NCBI GenBank assembly: GCA_012838235.1
Contig: DUPQ01000065.1
Span: 30,003 to 94,002 of the forward strand
Direction of reading: 5' to 3'
DNA: 64,000 nt
From: Clostridiaceae bacterium
GTDB taxonomy: Bacteria; Bacillota; Clostridia; DUPQ01
In this document: piece by piece, positions 57,534 to 64,000 of the stretch
Numbering within the stretch: position 1 is the stretch's first letter
Layout of the letters: each line of letters starts with the position of its first letter
Program-made: the position numbers and the translations under genes
The notes under the pieces: generated by a model
Seen by the model: only the letters and a program-made list of their open reading frames with translations
What the model was told of the DNA's origin: nothing
The model's database searches: none

Positions 57534-58786
57534 CTGACATAATAGGTTTTATCGGAGCGGGTAATATGGGTTCCGCACTTATAAAAGGCATTAAGGCAAG
57601 TAAAGCAAAGATATTTATATACGAGCAGCAGAGAGGAAAGGCCGATTATCTTATCGATGCTTCGACCAAACTTGTTAAAAGTGTCGAGGAGTTGCTTAAA
57701 AAGTGCAATATAGTATTTTTATGTGTTAAACCCGACGGGATGGCGGAATTGCTGGAGCAGATTAAAGCATATAAAGCGGTAAAAGACATACTGTTCATAA
57801 CCATAGCGGCGGGGAAAACAATGGAGTTTTACGAAAATATAATAAAAGAAGGCAGGTTTATACGGGTAATGCCCAATATGCCTATGGCAATAGGCAGCGG
57901 AATGGCTACGATATACAAGGGAAACAATGCAACAAAAGCCGATTTGTTGAAAGCGGTGATGTACCTTAAATATGTCGGAGAAACACTTGTGGTAAAAGAG
58001 GAGTTTTTGATGAATATAACCACGGCAGTTGCCGGATCGGGACCTGCTTTCGTTTTCCTGTTTATAAAATCCCTCATGGATACAGCGGTAAAGAACGGCA
58101 TTTCACCGGAAGATGCAAAGCTGTTGGCATGTCAGACTGTTGAAGGTTCGGCAAAATATGTAATGCAACAGGATGCCGACATGGAAACCCTTATACAAAG
58201 TATATGTTCTCCCAACGGTACAACGGTTGAAGGCATAAAAGTGCTTAAATCAAAGAATTTTGAAAAGACTGTAGAAGCAGCGGTAATTGCGGCAAAAAAA
58301 CGCTCAATAGATATGAGCGGAGACAAAAAAGAGAAGATAAACGGTAAAAGTGTAAGAATTTATACCGACGGTGCTTGTCTTTACAACCCCGGTCCGGGCG
58401 GTTATGCCGCTATTCTTCTGTACGGAAATAAGGAAAAAGAGATATCGGGGTATAAAGAAGATACAACCAACAATGAAATGGAGCTTACAGCCGCATTGGA
58501 GGGACTGGCACAGCTTAAAAAGAGTTGTGATGTTACGGTTTATTCCGATTCCGCATACCTTATCAATGCTTTTAATCAGGGCTGGATAGATTCCTGGAAG
58601 AGTAACAACTGGACAAGAGGAAAGAACGAAGAAATAAAGAATCTTGAGCTGTGGCAATCTCTTTATGAAATGAATCAAAAACATAACATAAAGTGGGTTA
58701 AAGTTAAAGGTCACAGTGATAATGAATATAACAACAGATGTGACAGGCTTGCAAATAAAGCAATTAAGGATAATCAGAATAAGTGA
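57530..58786 (+). CDS. Pyrroline-5-carboxylate reductase fused to ribonuclease HI
   Basis: Residues 1-263 are ProC: IGFIGAGNMGSALIKGI, RVMPNMPMAIGSGM, VAGSGPAFVFLFIKSL, and the helix LLACQTVEGSAK, SPNGTTVEGI. After a short linker (about 260-275), residues 280-418 are RNase HI with all catalytic residues: D in YTDGACLYNPGPGGYA, E in NNEMELTAA, D in YSDSAYL, and H/D in VKGHSDNEYNNRCDRLANKA. The frame is continuous with no stop between halves. The two activities, proline synthesis and removal of RNA in RNA:DNA hybrids, are unrelated. It overlaps both neighbours by 4 bases. Confidence 0.93.
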   Translation: MTDIIGFIGAGNMGSALIKGIKASKAKIFIYEQQRGKADYLIDASTKLVKSVEELLKKCNIVFLCVKPDGMAELLEQIKAYKAVKDILFITIAAGKTMEFYENIIKEGRFIRVMPNMPMAIGSGMATIYKGNNATKADLLKAVMYLKYVGETLVVKEEFLMNITTAVAGSGPAFVFLFIKSLMDTAVKNGISPEDAKLLACQTVEGSAKYVMQQDADMETLIQSICSPNGTTVEGIKVLKSKNFEKTVEAAVIAAKKRSIDMSGDKKEKINGKSVRIYTDGACLYNPGPGGYAAILLYGNKEKEISGYKEDTTNNEMELTAALEGLAQLKKSCDVTVYSDSAYLINAFNQGWIDSWKSNNWTRGKNEEIKNLELWQSLYEMNQKHNIKWVKVKGHSDNEYNNRCDRLANKAIKDNQNK

Positions 58787-60666
58787 GCAAGAAATATCTT
58801 GAATGGAACAATTCGCCCGAGGCGATATATCTGTATTCGCTGTTAAAGACGGTATTTGAGAGAATTTTACCAAGAAAAAGAAAGACCCCTTCAAAAAAAC
58901 AACTGATTAAGATGTCTTCCGATTTAAGTTATTCTTCAAAGCAGCGATTGACCAAAAATAATGCTGAAATGTATCTGAAAAGGAACAGAAATATTCTTAA
59001 TACCGCATTACCTCATAGGAATAAATTAACGATAAGTGATAACTGTTTTGATGAGATATACAAAAAAATGGCGATATGTGAGTTGTATCTGTTTAACAGG
59101 TACAACAAAGAAAACGGTCATATACCCGATATGTTTACACTGTTTGAGGATACCGGTAATGTATTTCAGTTAAAAAACAATACCGTTCTTTCGATATATA
59201 TGGAAAGATATCTTAAGAAAATGGCTAAAGAACAGATTCTCAAACTTATTCCCCAAAATCCCAAAGATGAGTTTTGCGAAACAAGAAAAATGAAAAGATA
59301 CTTTGTTATTCATTCCGGACTGACCAATACAGGTAAGACATATCATGCCCTAAACGCGTTAAAAGAGGGAAAAAGCGGTGCATATCTTTCGCCGTTGAGA
59401 CTGTTGGCACTGGAAGTTCAGGAACGTCTTATGCAGGACGGTGTGTTATGCAGTATGCTCACAGGGGAAGAAGAGGATATAGTGGAAGGCGCAAAGCATA
59501 TATCCTCAACAGTGGAAAAGGCGGATTACAGTCAAAATTATGATGTAGCGGTAATTGATGAATGTCAACTTATTCAGGACGAAGCAAGAGGCTGCTATTG
59601 GACAAAAGCTATTTTAGGCATAAAAGCACAAACTATTCATCTTTGCTGTGCCCCGGAAGCGGAACAGATTCTTGTGAAAATAATTGAAGACTGTGAAGAG
59701 GAATATGATATTATCCGACACAAGAGGAATACCGAACTTATCTTTTCCGAACAGCCTTTTTCTCTGAAGAATACGCAAAAAGGTGATGCTTTAGTGGTTT
59801 TTTCCAGAAAAAGTGTATTAAGAGTTGCGGACGAGTTATCCCGTTACAATAAAAAAGCCAGCATAATATACGGAGCATTGCCTTATCAGACCAGAAAAAA
59901 GCAACTCGGTTTATTTCTGGAAGGCAAAACCGATGTGGTGGTTGCGACCGATGCAATAGGTATGGGACTTAATCTTCCGATACAAAGGATAGTGTTTCTG
60001 GAAACGGAAAAGTTTGACGGAACTGTCATCAGACCGTTAGTTCCCTGGGAAGTAAAGCAGATAGCGGGGCGTGCGGGAAGAAGAGGAATATACGAAAAAG
60101 GATATGTCTCCACAGTAAGTGATACAAATCTGGTTAAACACAATCTTACCGTTCCCAATGCCACCGTTGAATATGCGTATTTAGGATACTCCGACATACT
60201 TTTAGATATTGAATGTGATATAACGCAGGCATTGAGAGTATGGAAATCCATTCCTACCGGCGGTTTCTATGTTAAGCAGGATATTTCCAGGACATTGAAC
60301 TTATGCGATCAGATTAGAAAGATTTATAAAGACTTCAGTAAGAGAGAATTACTGAAACTGGCATCAATACCTTTTGATGAAGAGAACAGGCAGGTAATGG
60401 AGCTTTTTAAGGAGTATACTTTACTGTTTTCCTACTCGCAACCGATATTTAAACCGGTAATAATCTCCTATACTTTGGATGCTCTGGAAGACTACTACAA
60501 ATGTCTGGACTTGTATTACTCGTTTTCCAGAAGTATGGGTTATACTCCCGATTTGGAATGGCTCAAAGAGACAAAGCATATAATTGCCGAGAAGATAAAT
60601 AAAGAGTTGCTTTTAAACTCATCGGGACAACATGCAAAGAAACAACGGAAGAAAAGCAATTATTAG
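58783..60666 (+). CDS. SUV3-like DExH RNA helicase
   Basis: GTG 58783 overlaps the previous stop (GTGA). The core begins with HSGLTNTGKTYHALNAL (Walker A, very like the GPTNSGKTYHA of mitochondrial SUV3), then SPLRLLALE, VIDECQLIQDEARG (motif II), ATDAIGMGLNLPI and QIAGRAGRRG (motif VI). The SUV3-type domain structure suggests unwinding of structured RNA. The N-terminal 180 residues are unique and basic, and the C-terminus ends in a Lys/Arg tail. Most such proteins are mitochondrial or proteobacterial; a clostridial one is less often noted. Confidence 0.82.
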   Translation: MSKKYLEWNNSPEAIYLYSLLKTVFERILPRKRKTPSKKQLIKMSSDLSYSSKQRLTKNNAEMYLKRNRNILNTALPHRNKLTISDNCFDEIYKKMAICELYLFNRYNKENGHIPDMFTLFEDTGNVFQLKNNTVLSIYMERYLKKMAKEQILKLIPQNPKDEFCETRKMKRYFVIHSGLTNTGKTYHALNALKEGKSGAYLSPLRLLALEVQERLMQDGVLCSMLTGEEEDIVEGAKHISSTVEKADYSQNYDVAVIDECQLIQDEARGCYWTKAILGIKAQTIHLCCAPEAEQILVKIIEDCEEEYDIIRHKRNTELIFSEQPFSLKNTQKGDALVVFSRKSVLRVADELSRYNKKASIIYGALPYQTRKKQLGLFLEGKTDVVVATDAIGMGLNLPIQRIVFLETEKFDGTVIRPLVPWEVKQIAGRAGRRGIYEKGYVSTVSDTNLVKHNLTVPNATVEYAYLGYSDILLDIECDITQALRVWKSIPTGGFYVKQDISRTLNLCDQIRKIYKDFSKRELLKLASIPFDEENRQVMELFKEYTLLFSYSQPIFKPVIISYTLDALEDYYKCLDLYYSFSRSMGYTPDLEWLKETKHIIAEKINKELLLNSSGQHAKKQRKKSNY

Positions 60667-60694
60667 TATATAATGTTAACAGAGGCAATTTAAA

Positions 60695-61162
60695 ATGAAA
60701 GAAACGTCAAAACAAGAAAGTGATAACAGGGTAAACAAGGGAATAAAAGTTATATACTATGTGACTCTGACAATAAGTATGTTAGTGGGCTTATGGCATT
60801 TTTTTGTGCCTAATATGTTTAAGTGGTACGATTATCTGCCTATGCAGTATGAGAATCTTATTGTAGGAATCGACTATACTAATTTATGTTTTTCGGCTTT
60901 GCTTTTCGGTGCCAGTCTCGTTCTTATCATACTGGCAAAAAGTGCTTTTAAGCTTAACTTCGAAACAATTGTATTTTATACATTTTTAACCGTAGTCTGG
61001 GTGTTCAGAGCATGTCTTGCTGTGTTTATAGAGCCTTGGCCGTTAGAACCTGTCCCTGCAGCTGCAATAGCTCAACTGATTTCATCGGTTATGTTGGCAG
61101 TTTTTATGGTAATTGTAACGGTGGTTTTCTGGAAAAACAGAAAGGTACATAAAAAAGGGTAG
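60695..61162 (+). CDS. Small integral membrane protein, unknown
   Basis: A 155-residue protein with four membrane segments (about residues 20-38, 62-82, 90-112 and 122-145). The ribosome site is modest (AACAGAGG). I see no motif that names it. It is the last intact gene before the decayed patch. Confidence 0.65.
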   Translation: MKETSKQESDNRVNKGIKVIYYVTLTISMLVGLWHFFVPNMFKWYDYLPMQYENLIVGIDYTNLCFSALLFGASLVLIILAKSAFKLNFETIVFYTFLTVVWVFRACLAVFIEPWPLEPVPAAAIAQLISSVMLAVFMVIVTVVFWKNRKVHKKG

Positions 61163-61201
61163 AGTAAAGTCGACCATTAAAAATACTTTTTTTAAAAAAA
61201 A

Positions 61202-61345
61202 ACGGATTCTTCAAGAGAAGAAATAGCTGAAAAGATTTCTAAAACTGTAAGAACGGTTCAAAGAGCACTCAATTCTCTTGTAGAGAAGGGTTATATCAGT
61301 CGAGTAGGCTCTAAACAGAATCCGGTATGGGAAGTGTTGAAATAA
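61202..61345 (+). pseudogene. C-terminal winged-helix remnant of an AlbA_2-type regulator
   Basis: An open frame of 47 codons with no start (preceded by TAA at 61193) encodes SSREEIAEKISKTVRTVQ and ends PVWEVLK. This is the winged-helix C-terminus common in AlbA_2/AAA_4 ATP-binding regulators. The gene at 63370 belongs to that family. It is probably what is left of an older copy. The rest of 61163-61387 holds nothing else I can support. Confidence 0.65.
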
Positions 61346-61387
61346 GGTTAGGTATATAAATAAGAATTTGATAGAAAAGGTGTGGTG

Positions 61388-61906
61388 ATGAAAATGTATA
61401 AATCAAAAACTTGGCAGTTTGAGGTTTCCGGTATTGACGGTAATGTAATTCTGTTTGGGAAAAATATATTTGAATATGAATGGAACAATACCGGTGAAAG
61501 TGTTTTGGTAGAAGACCCCATATATCATCAGGAGTTCAAGTTTCCGGTGTATACTGTGAATATTGATGGACAATCTCATAGTTTTGTTGCGGGTGAATTT
61601 AGTAACTGCATATGGGGATTCTATTTGTTTAAATATTAGAATAACAAATTAGAATTTGTTGTACCTGAACTTAAGAAAACTTCTGATGTCAGACAAATGC
61701 TACACGTAGAAAAGCTTGATTTCACCGGGTTTTATGAATGTAAAGACAGCCAAAAACAGCGTTTTGTTTATGACTTCTTCTCCGGGGAGTATGTCATAAT
61801 AATGCTAAAGGGGGAAAATGTTGTAGTGAACAGGGTTTCAGAGCTTCCACAAAGTAAGAAATTCGAAAAACTGAAGGAATTAGACAGAAAAAATATAAAA
61901 AATTAA
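61388..61906 (+). pseudogene. Hypothetical gene interrupted by one in-frame TAG
   Basis: ATG 61388 has AAAAGG 7 bases upstream and opens an 83-residue frame ending WGFYLFKY at TAG (61637-61639). The same frame then continues for 88 codons (NNKLEFVVPELKKTSDVRQM to KELDRKNIKN), with composition and charge pattern unchanged. A single GAG-to-TAG change would explain it. A near-identical copy of the second half exists at 63032. No family is recognised. Other genes here stop at TAG, so read-through as sense is unlikely. A terminator follows. Confidence 0.72.
61683..61874 (+). repeat. Duplicated segment, copy 1
   Basis: About 190 bases, starting at CTGATGTCA, are roughly 85 percent identical by eye to 63032-63223, including an unbroken match over the region that encodes DFFSGEYVIIMLK. 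Confidence 0.85.
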
Positions 61907-61929
61907 TTCGGCTTACCGGATTAAGTTTT
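61903..61929 (+). terminator. Intrinsic terminator after the TAG-interrupted gene
   Basis: TTAATTCGG pairs with CCGGATTAA around a CTTA loop, followed by GTTTTAA. It overlaps the stop codon. Confidence 0.65.
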
Positions 61930-62014
61930 AACCAATGATATAATTACTAAAGGGTTGGTAAAATAGTTGGCATAAGGCAGCAGAAGTGAGCCTTAAAGAT
62001 AGGTGGTGGATATT

Positions 62015-62236
62015 ATGAATGACAATAACAACAATAATGTGTTGATATATCAAGATGATAACGGAATCACAAAGGTATCGGTCCGTTTTTCCGATGAGGA
62101 TATCTGGGTTACACAGCAGCAGCTCGCGGAGGTATATGACACCACGCAACAAAATATCAGCCAGCATATAGACGGCATATACAAAGACGGCGAGCTTATG
62201 CCGGGGGCAACTAACAGGAAATTCTTGTTAGTTTGA
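62015..62236 (+). pseudogene. N-terminal fragment of a RhuM-family protein
   Basis: ATG 62015 follows AGGTGG. The frame encodes the usual RhuM N-terminus: ISVRFSDEDIWVTQ-type strand (KVSVRFSDEDIWVTQQQLAEV) and a helix-turn-helix-like YDTTQQNISQHIDGIYKDGEL, then ATNRKFLLV where it stops. Intact RhuM proteins run 200 to 330 residues, so only about a quarter remains. A TGATATAAT extended -10 at 61936-61944 may drive it. RhuM genes occur in accessory islands; function is poorly known. Confidence 0.75.
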
Positions 62237-62268
62237 ACTTATGTTGATAAATAGTTGAAAGGTCAAAG

Positions 62269-62994
62269 ATGACAACTGACGATAAAATGCTTGTTCACTG
62301 TGTTTGGGAACATAATAAAAATGACAGCTTGATATATTCAAGCAATGTGATTGGTGCTTTTACCCGTGGTGCTTCAAAAGAAGAAGCTTTGGGAAAGATG
62401 GAGCGCGAGATTGAGTCGTATTTTCTTTGGACAGGGGAAACTCCGCCATCTTCCATTGAAATGATAATTATTCAGGAAAGTGTAACAAATTTATCTATTA
62501 GTGATGCAGACTCAGAGGTCTTATTTGAGACGGAAAAAATGGATTTGTCAATTGAAGAGTATGAACGACTAAAAGCCCTTGTGCTTAAATCGGCAAAAGA
62601 TTTTTTAAGTCTATATAATTCTTTTCCTGATAAAAATCAAAGCGTGTTACCCATAAGAAAAACTTTTTACGGCACTGCTCCCAGAACTGCCTCGGAAATG
62701 TATGTGCACACTAAAAATGTCAACGAGTATTATTGGGGAGAAATCGGATTAGATGTCTCAAATGATGGGACAATAGTAGAAAATCGAATTCGGGGTTTTG
62801 AAGAACTAGAAGCGAGAGGAAATTTTTTGTCAGGCAAAGTTTATAAAGGTAGTTACGGGGAAGAATGGTCGATTCCATAAGTTTTAAGAAGATTTCTCTG
62901 GCACGATAGAATCCACGCAAAAGCTATGTACAGGATGAGCATAGCGACATTTGGAACAGGAGTTATTCCTAATATATTTAAATTCGAATTGTAA
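62269..62994 (+). pseudogene. HicB-like/hypothetical gene interrupted by one in-frame TAA
   Basis: The frame from ATG 62269 (AAAGGTC upstream) encodes a HicB-like N-terminus (GAFTRGASKEEALGKMEREI) and a middle region ending SYGEEWSIP at TAA (62878-62880). The same frame goes on for 37 codons, VLRRFLWHDRIHAKAMYRMS to FKFEL, before TAA at 62992. That tail is rich in His/Asp and reads like the natural C-terminus, resembling a DinB-fold metal site. One base change would restore a 241-residue protein. The family role is unknown to me. Confidence 0.68.
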
Positions 62995-63234
62995 TTGCAA
63001 ATAATAAGAGTACATGAGTATTCGTATACCCCTGATGTCAAACAAATGCTACACTCGGAAAAGGTTGATTTTACGAGGTTTTATGAATGTAAAGACAGTC
63101 AAAAAGAGCGTTTTATTTATGACTTCTTCTCCGGGGAGTATGTCATAATAATGCTAAAGGCGAAAAACGCAGCAACAAACAGGGTTTCAGAGTTTCCACA
63201 AAATTCTAAATTCAAAAATACTGCACAATTATGA
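62995..63234 (+). pseudogene. Partial copy of the C-terminal half of the 61388 gene
   Basis: The 79-codon frame opens at a TTG and after 13 unrelated codons becomes DVKQMLHSEKVDFTRFYECK, matching residues DVRQMLHVEKLDFTGFYECK of the interrupted gene at 61388. No N-terminal half is present and no ribosome site precedes it. It is a gene fragment left by a partial duplication or deletion. Confidence 0.75.
63032..63223 (+). repeat. Duplicated segment, copy 2
   Basis: Partner of 61683-61874. The match starts abruptly at CTGATGTCA and fades after the region coding for RVSEFPQ. Confidence 0.85.
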
Positions 63235-63243
63235 TACTTTGTA

Positions 63244-63280
63244 ATCGGTGCCATAAAGTGACACCGATTATGGCACCGAT
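63244..63280. repeat. Perfect 13-bp inverted repeat
   Basis: ATCGGTGCCATAA (63244-63256) and TTATGGCACCGAT (63268-63280) are exact inverse complements with an 11-base spacer. No T tract follows, so it is not a standard terminator. It begins just after the duplicated fragment and before the promoter of the last gene. Confidence 0.85.
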
Positions 63281-63308
63281 TTCAGACAGCATTCGACTAA
63301 ATAATTCT

Positions 63309-63328
63309 AAGTGACATAAGTGTCACTT
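63309..63328 (+). promoter_or_regulatory. Palindromic operator overlapping the last promoter
   Basis: AAGTGACA-TAAG-TGTCACTT is a perfect 8-bp inverted repeat. Half-sites recur at 63256-63263 (AAGTGACA) and at 63343-63350 (TGTCACTT). It covers the -35 box of the next promoter, as expected for a repressor site. Confidence 0.7.
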
Positions 63329-63339
63329 CGTGGTACAAT
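63311..63339 (+). promoter_or_regulatory. Promoter of the AlbA_2-type regulator gene
   Basis: GTGACA (63311-63316) and TACAAT (63334-63339) are 17 bases apart, with TGG before the -10. It lies 30 bases before the ATG at 63370. Confidence 0.65.
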
Positions 63340-63369
63340 AATGTCACTTTGGAAAGAGGTGGTAAGATA

Positions 63370-64000
63370 ATGAATCTCGGAAAAGAAACTGAAACCCTTG
63401 AATTTAAAAAATCGACGAGTGAGATAAAAGCTGCTATGATTTCCATAGCGTCTATATTAAATAAGCACGGAATCGGCACATTGTATTTCGGGGTCAAACC
63501 CAATGGTGATGTTGTTGGACAGACTGTGTCTGAATCATCTTTAAGAGATGTTTCGAGAGCGGTTTATGAAAACATCAAGCCACAGATATATCCTGCCATT
63601 GATGAAGTTGTGATAGAAGGAAAACAATTGATAAAGGTTGAATTCAGCGGTGATAGCAAGCCATATTCCGCAGCCGGCAGATATTACTTGCGTACCGCAA
63701 ATGAAGACAGAGAGGTGAGCCCCGAAGAATTAAAAACTTTTTTTGAGGCAAACAAATACCGCACAAAATGGGAAAATGGTAAATCCGACACTTTATCAAA
63801 ACAAGTTGATAAGCTTGCAGTAAAGTCGTTTTGGCAAAAGGCAATAAGCGCTGGAAGATTACCCGAAGGCCGGTATACAACTCCGATTATTTTGAAAAGG
63901 TTCGGTCTTGTTAAAGATGAGTATTTGACAAATGCCGGTGAGGTTCTCTTTGGCGATACAAGCCCCGTTTCTCTAAAAGTCGGTATATTTGCATCGGACG
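63370..64000 (+). CDS. AlbA_2-domain putative ATP-binding transcriptional regulator (3' end outside window)
   Basis: ATG 63370 follows AGAGGTGG. The first 125 residues are an AlbA_2 (Schlafen-like) domain: ETETLEFKKSTSEIKAAMISI, NKHGIGTLYFGVKPNGDVVG, and YSAAGRYYLRTANEDREVSP. The rest continues into the usual linker (LPEGRYTTPIILKRFGLV, LTNAGEVLFG). These proteins often end in a winged helix like the one left at 61202. The palindrome over its promoter suggests self-repression. The frame runs off the window end after 210 codons. Confidence 0.88.
   Translation, partial: MNLGKETETLEFKKSTSEIKAAMISIASILNKHGIGTLYFGVKPNGDVVGQTVSESSLRDVSRAVYENIKPQIYPAIDEVVIEGKQLIKVEFSGDSKPYSAAGRYYLRTANEDREVSPEELKTFFEANKYRTKWENGKSDTLSKQVDKLAVKSFWQKAISAGRLPEGRYTTPIILKRFGLVKDEYLTNAGEVLFGDTSPVSLKVGIFASD

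Noticed and set aside
61637..61639. TAG as a recoded sense codon (for example pyrrolysine)
   Set aside because: Other genes in the window, such as glpK and prmA, end with TAG, no pyrrolysine genes are present, and the surrounding patch is full of other gene remains. A nonsense mutation is simpler.

Overview
The window looks like a chromosome segment of a low-GC, anaerobic member of the Firmicutes, most likely class Clostridia. The evidence is AT-rich coding sequence with strong GGAGG-type ribosome binding sites and frequent TTG/GTG starts, an IspH-ribosomal S1 fusion, HrcA/CIRCE control of the dnaK operon, acetate kinase, a clostridial-type single-chain PurL, and a TasA/SipW-like surface-protein locus headed by a cyclic di-GMP riboswitch. 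No rRNA, tRNA, CRISPR array or complete insertion sequence was seen. This class assignment is an inference.

Layout. Positions 1-10017 are housekeeping: the end of an oxaloacetate decarboxylase/pyruvate carboxylase subunit, an RpiR regulator, a flavoprotein, then a promoter-led operon hutP-like/cmk/plsC/ispH-rpsA, a small coiled-coil protein, murD and glpK. Positions 10014-12163 carry two minus-strand genes: a SleB-type cell-wall hydrolase behind three 11-bp tandem repeats, and a UroD/MtaA-like protein. Positions 12336-22364 are the most unusual part. A TTGACA/TAAATT promoter leads straight into a GEMM-I (c-di-GMP-I) aptamer with a terminator. Then come a degenerate EAL-domain protein, two TasA/SipW-class exported proteins, a SipW-type signal peptidase, a membrane-anchored McrB-like AAA+ ATPase, a probable DUF2357/McrC-like partner, a second SipW-type peptidase, a single-pass membrane protein and a two-TM sensor with degenerate GGDEF and intact EAL. 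I read this as one c-di-GMP-controlled surface-assembly system; its function is not known to me.

Positions 22366-34380 hold rsmD, coaD, small hypotheticals, then miaB-ylbF-mutS-mutL-miaA converging on lexA, and a leucine-rich-repeat lipoprotein. Positions 34508-40934 hold ackA, the CCA-adding enzyme, lepA, hemW and a cytidylate-kinase-like fusion. Positions 40967-49321 are the heat-shock cluster: CIRCE, hrcA, grpE, dnaK, dnaJ, prmA, rsmE and htpG. Positions 49363-60666 hold purL, a second UroD-like gene, mltG-trmR-trhP, a ProC-RNase HI fusion and a SUV3-like RNA helicase.

Positions 61163-63240 are a decayed accessory patch: a promoterless winged-helix remnant, two genes each broken by one in-frame stop, a truncated RhuM-type gene and a duplicated C-terminal fragment. 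The window ends inside an AlbA_2-type regulator with its own promoter and a palindromic operator. Many starts were moved from the longest open frame to the start with the best ribosome binding site or the usual ATGA overlap; each case is stated.
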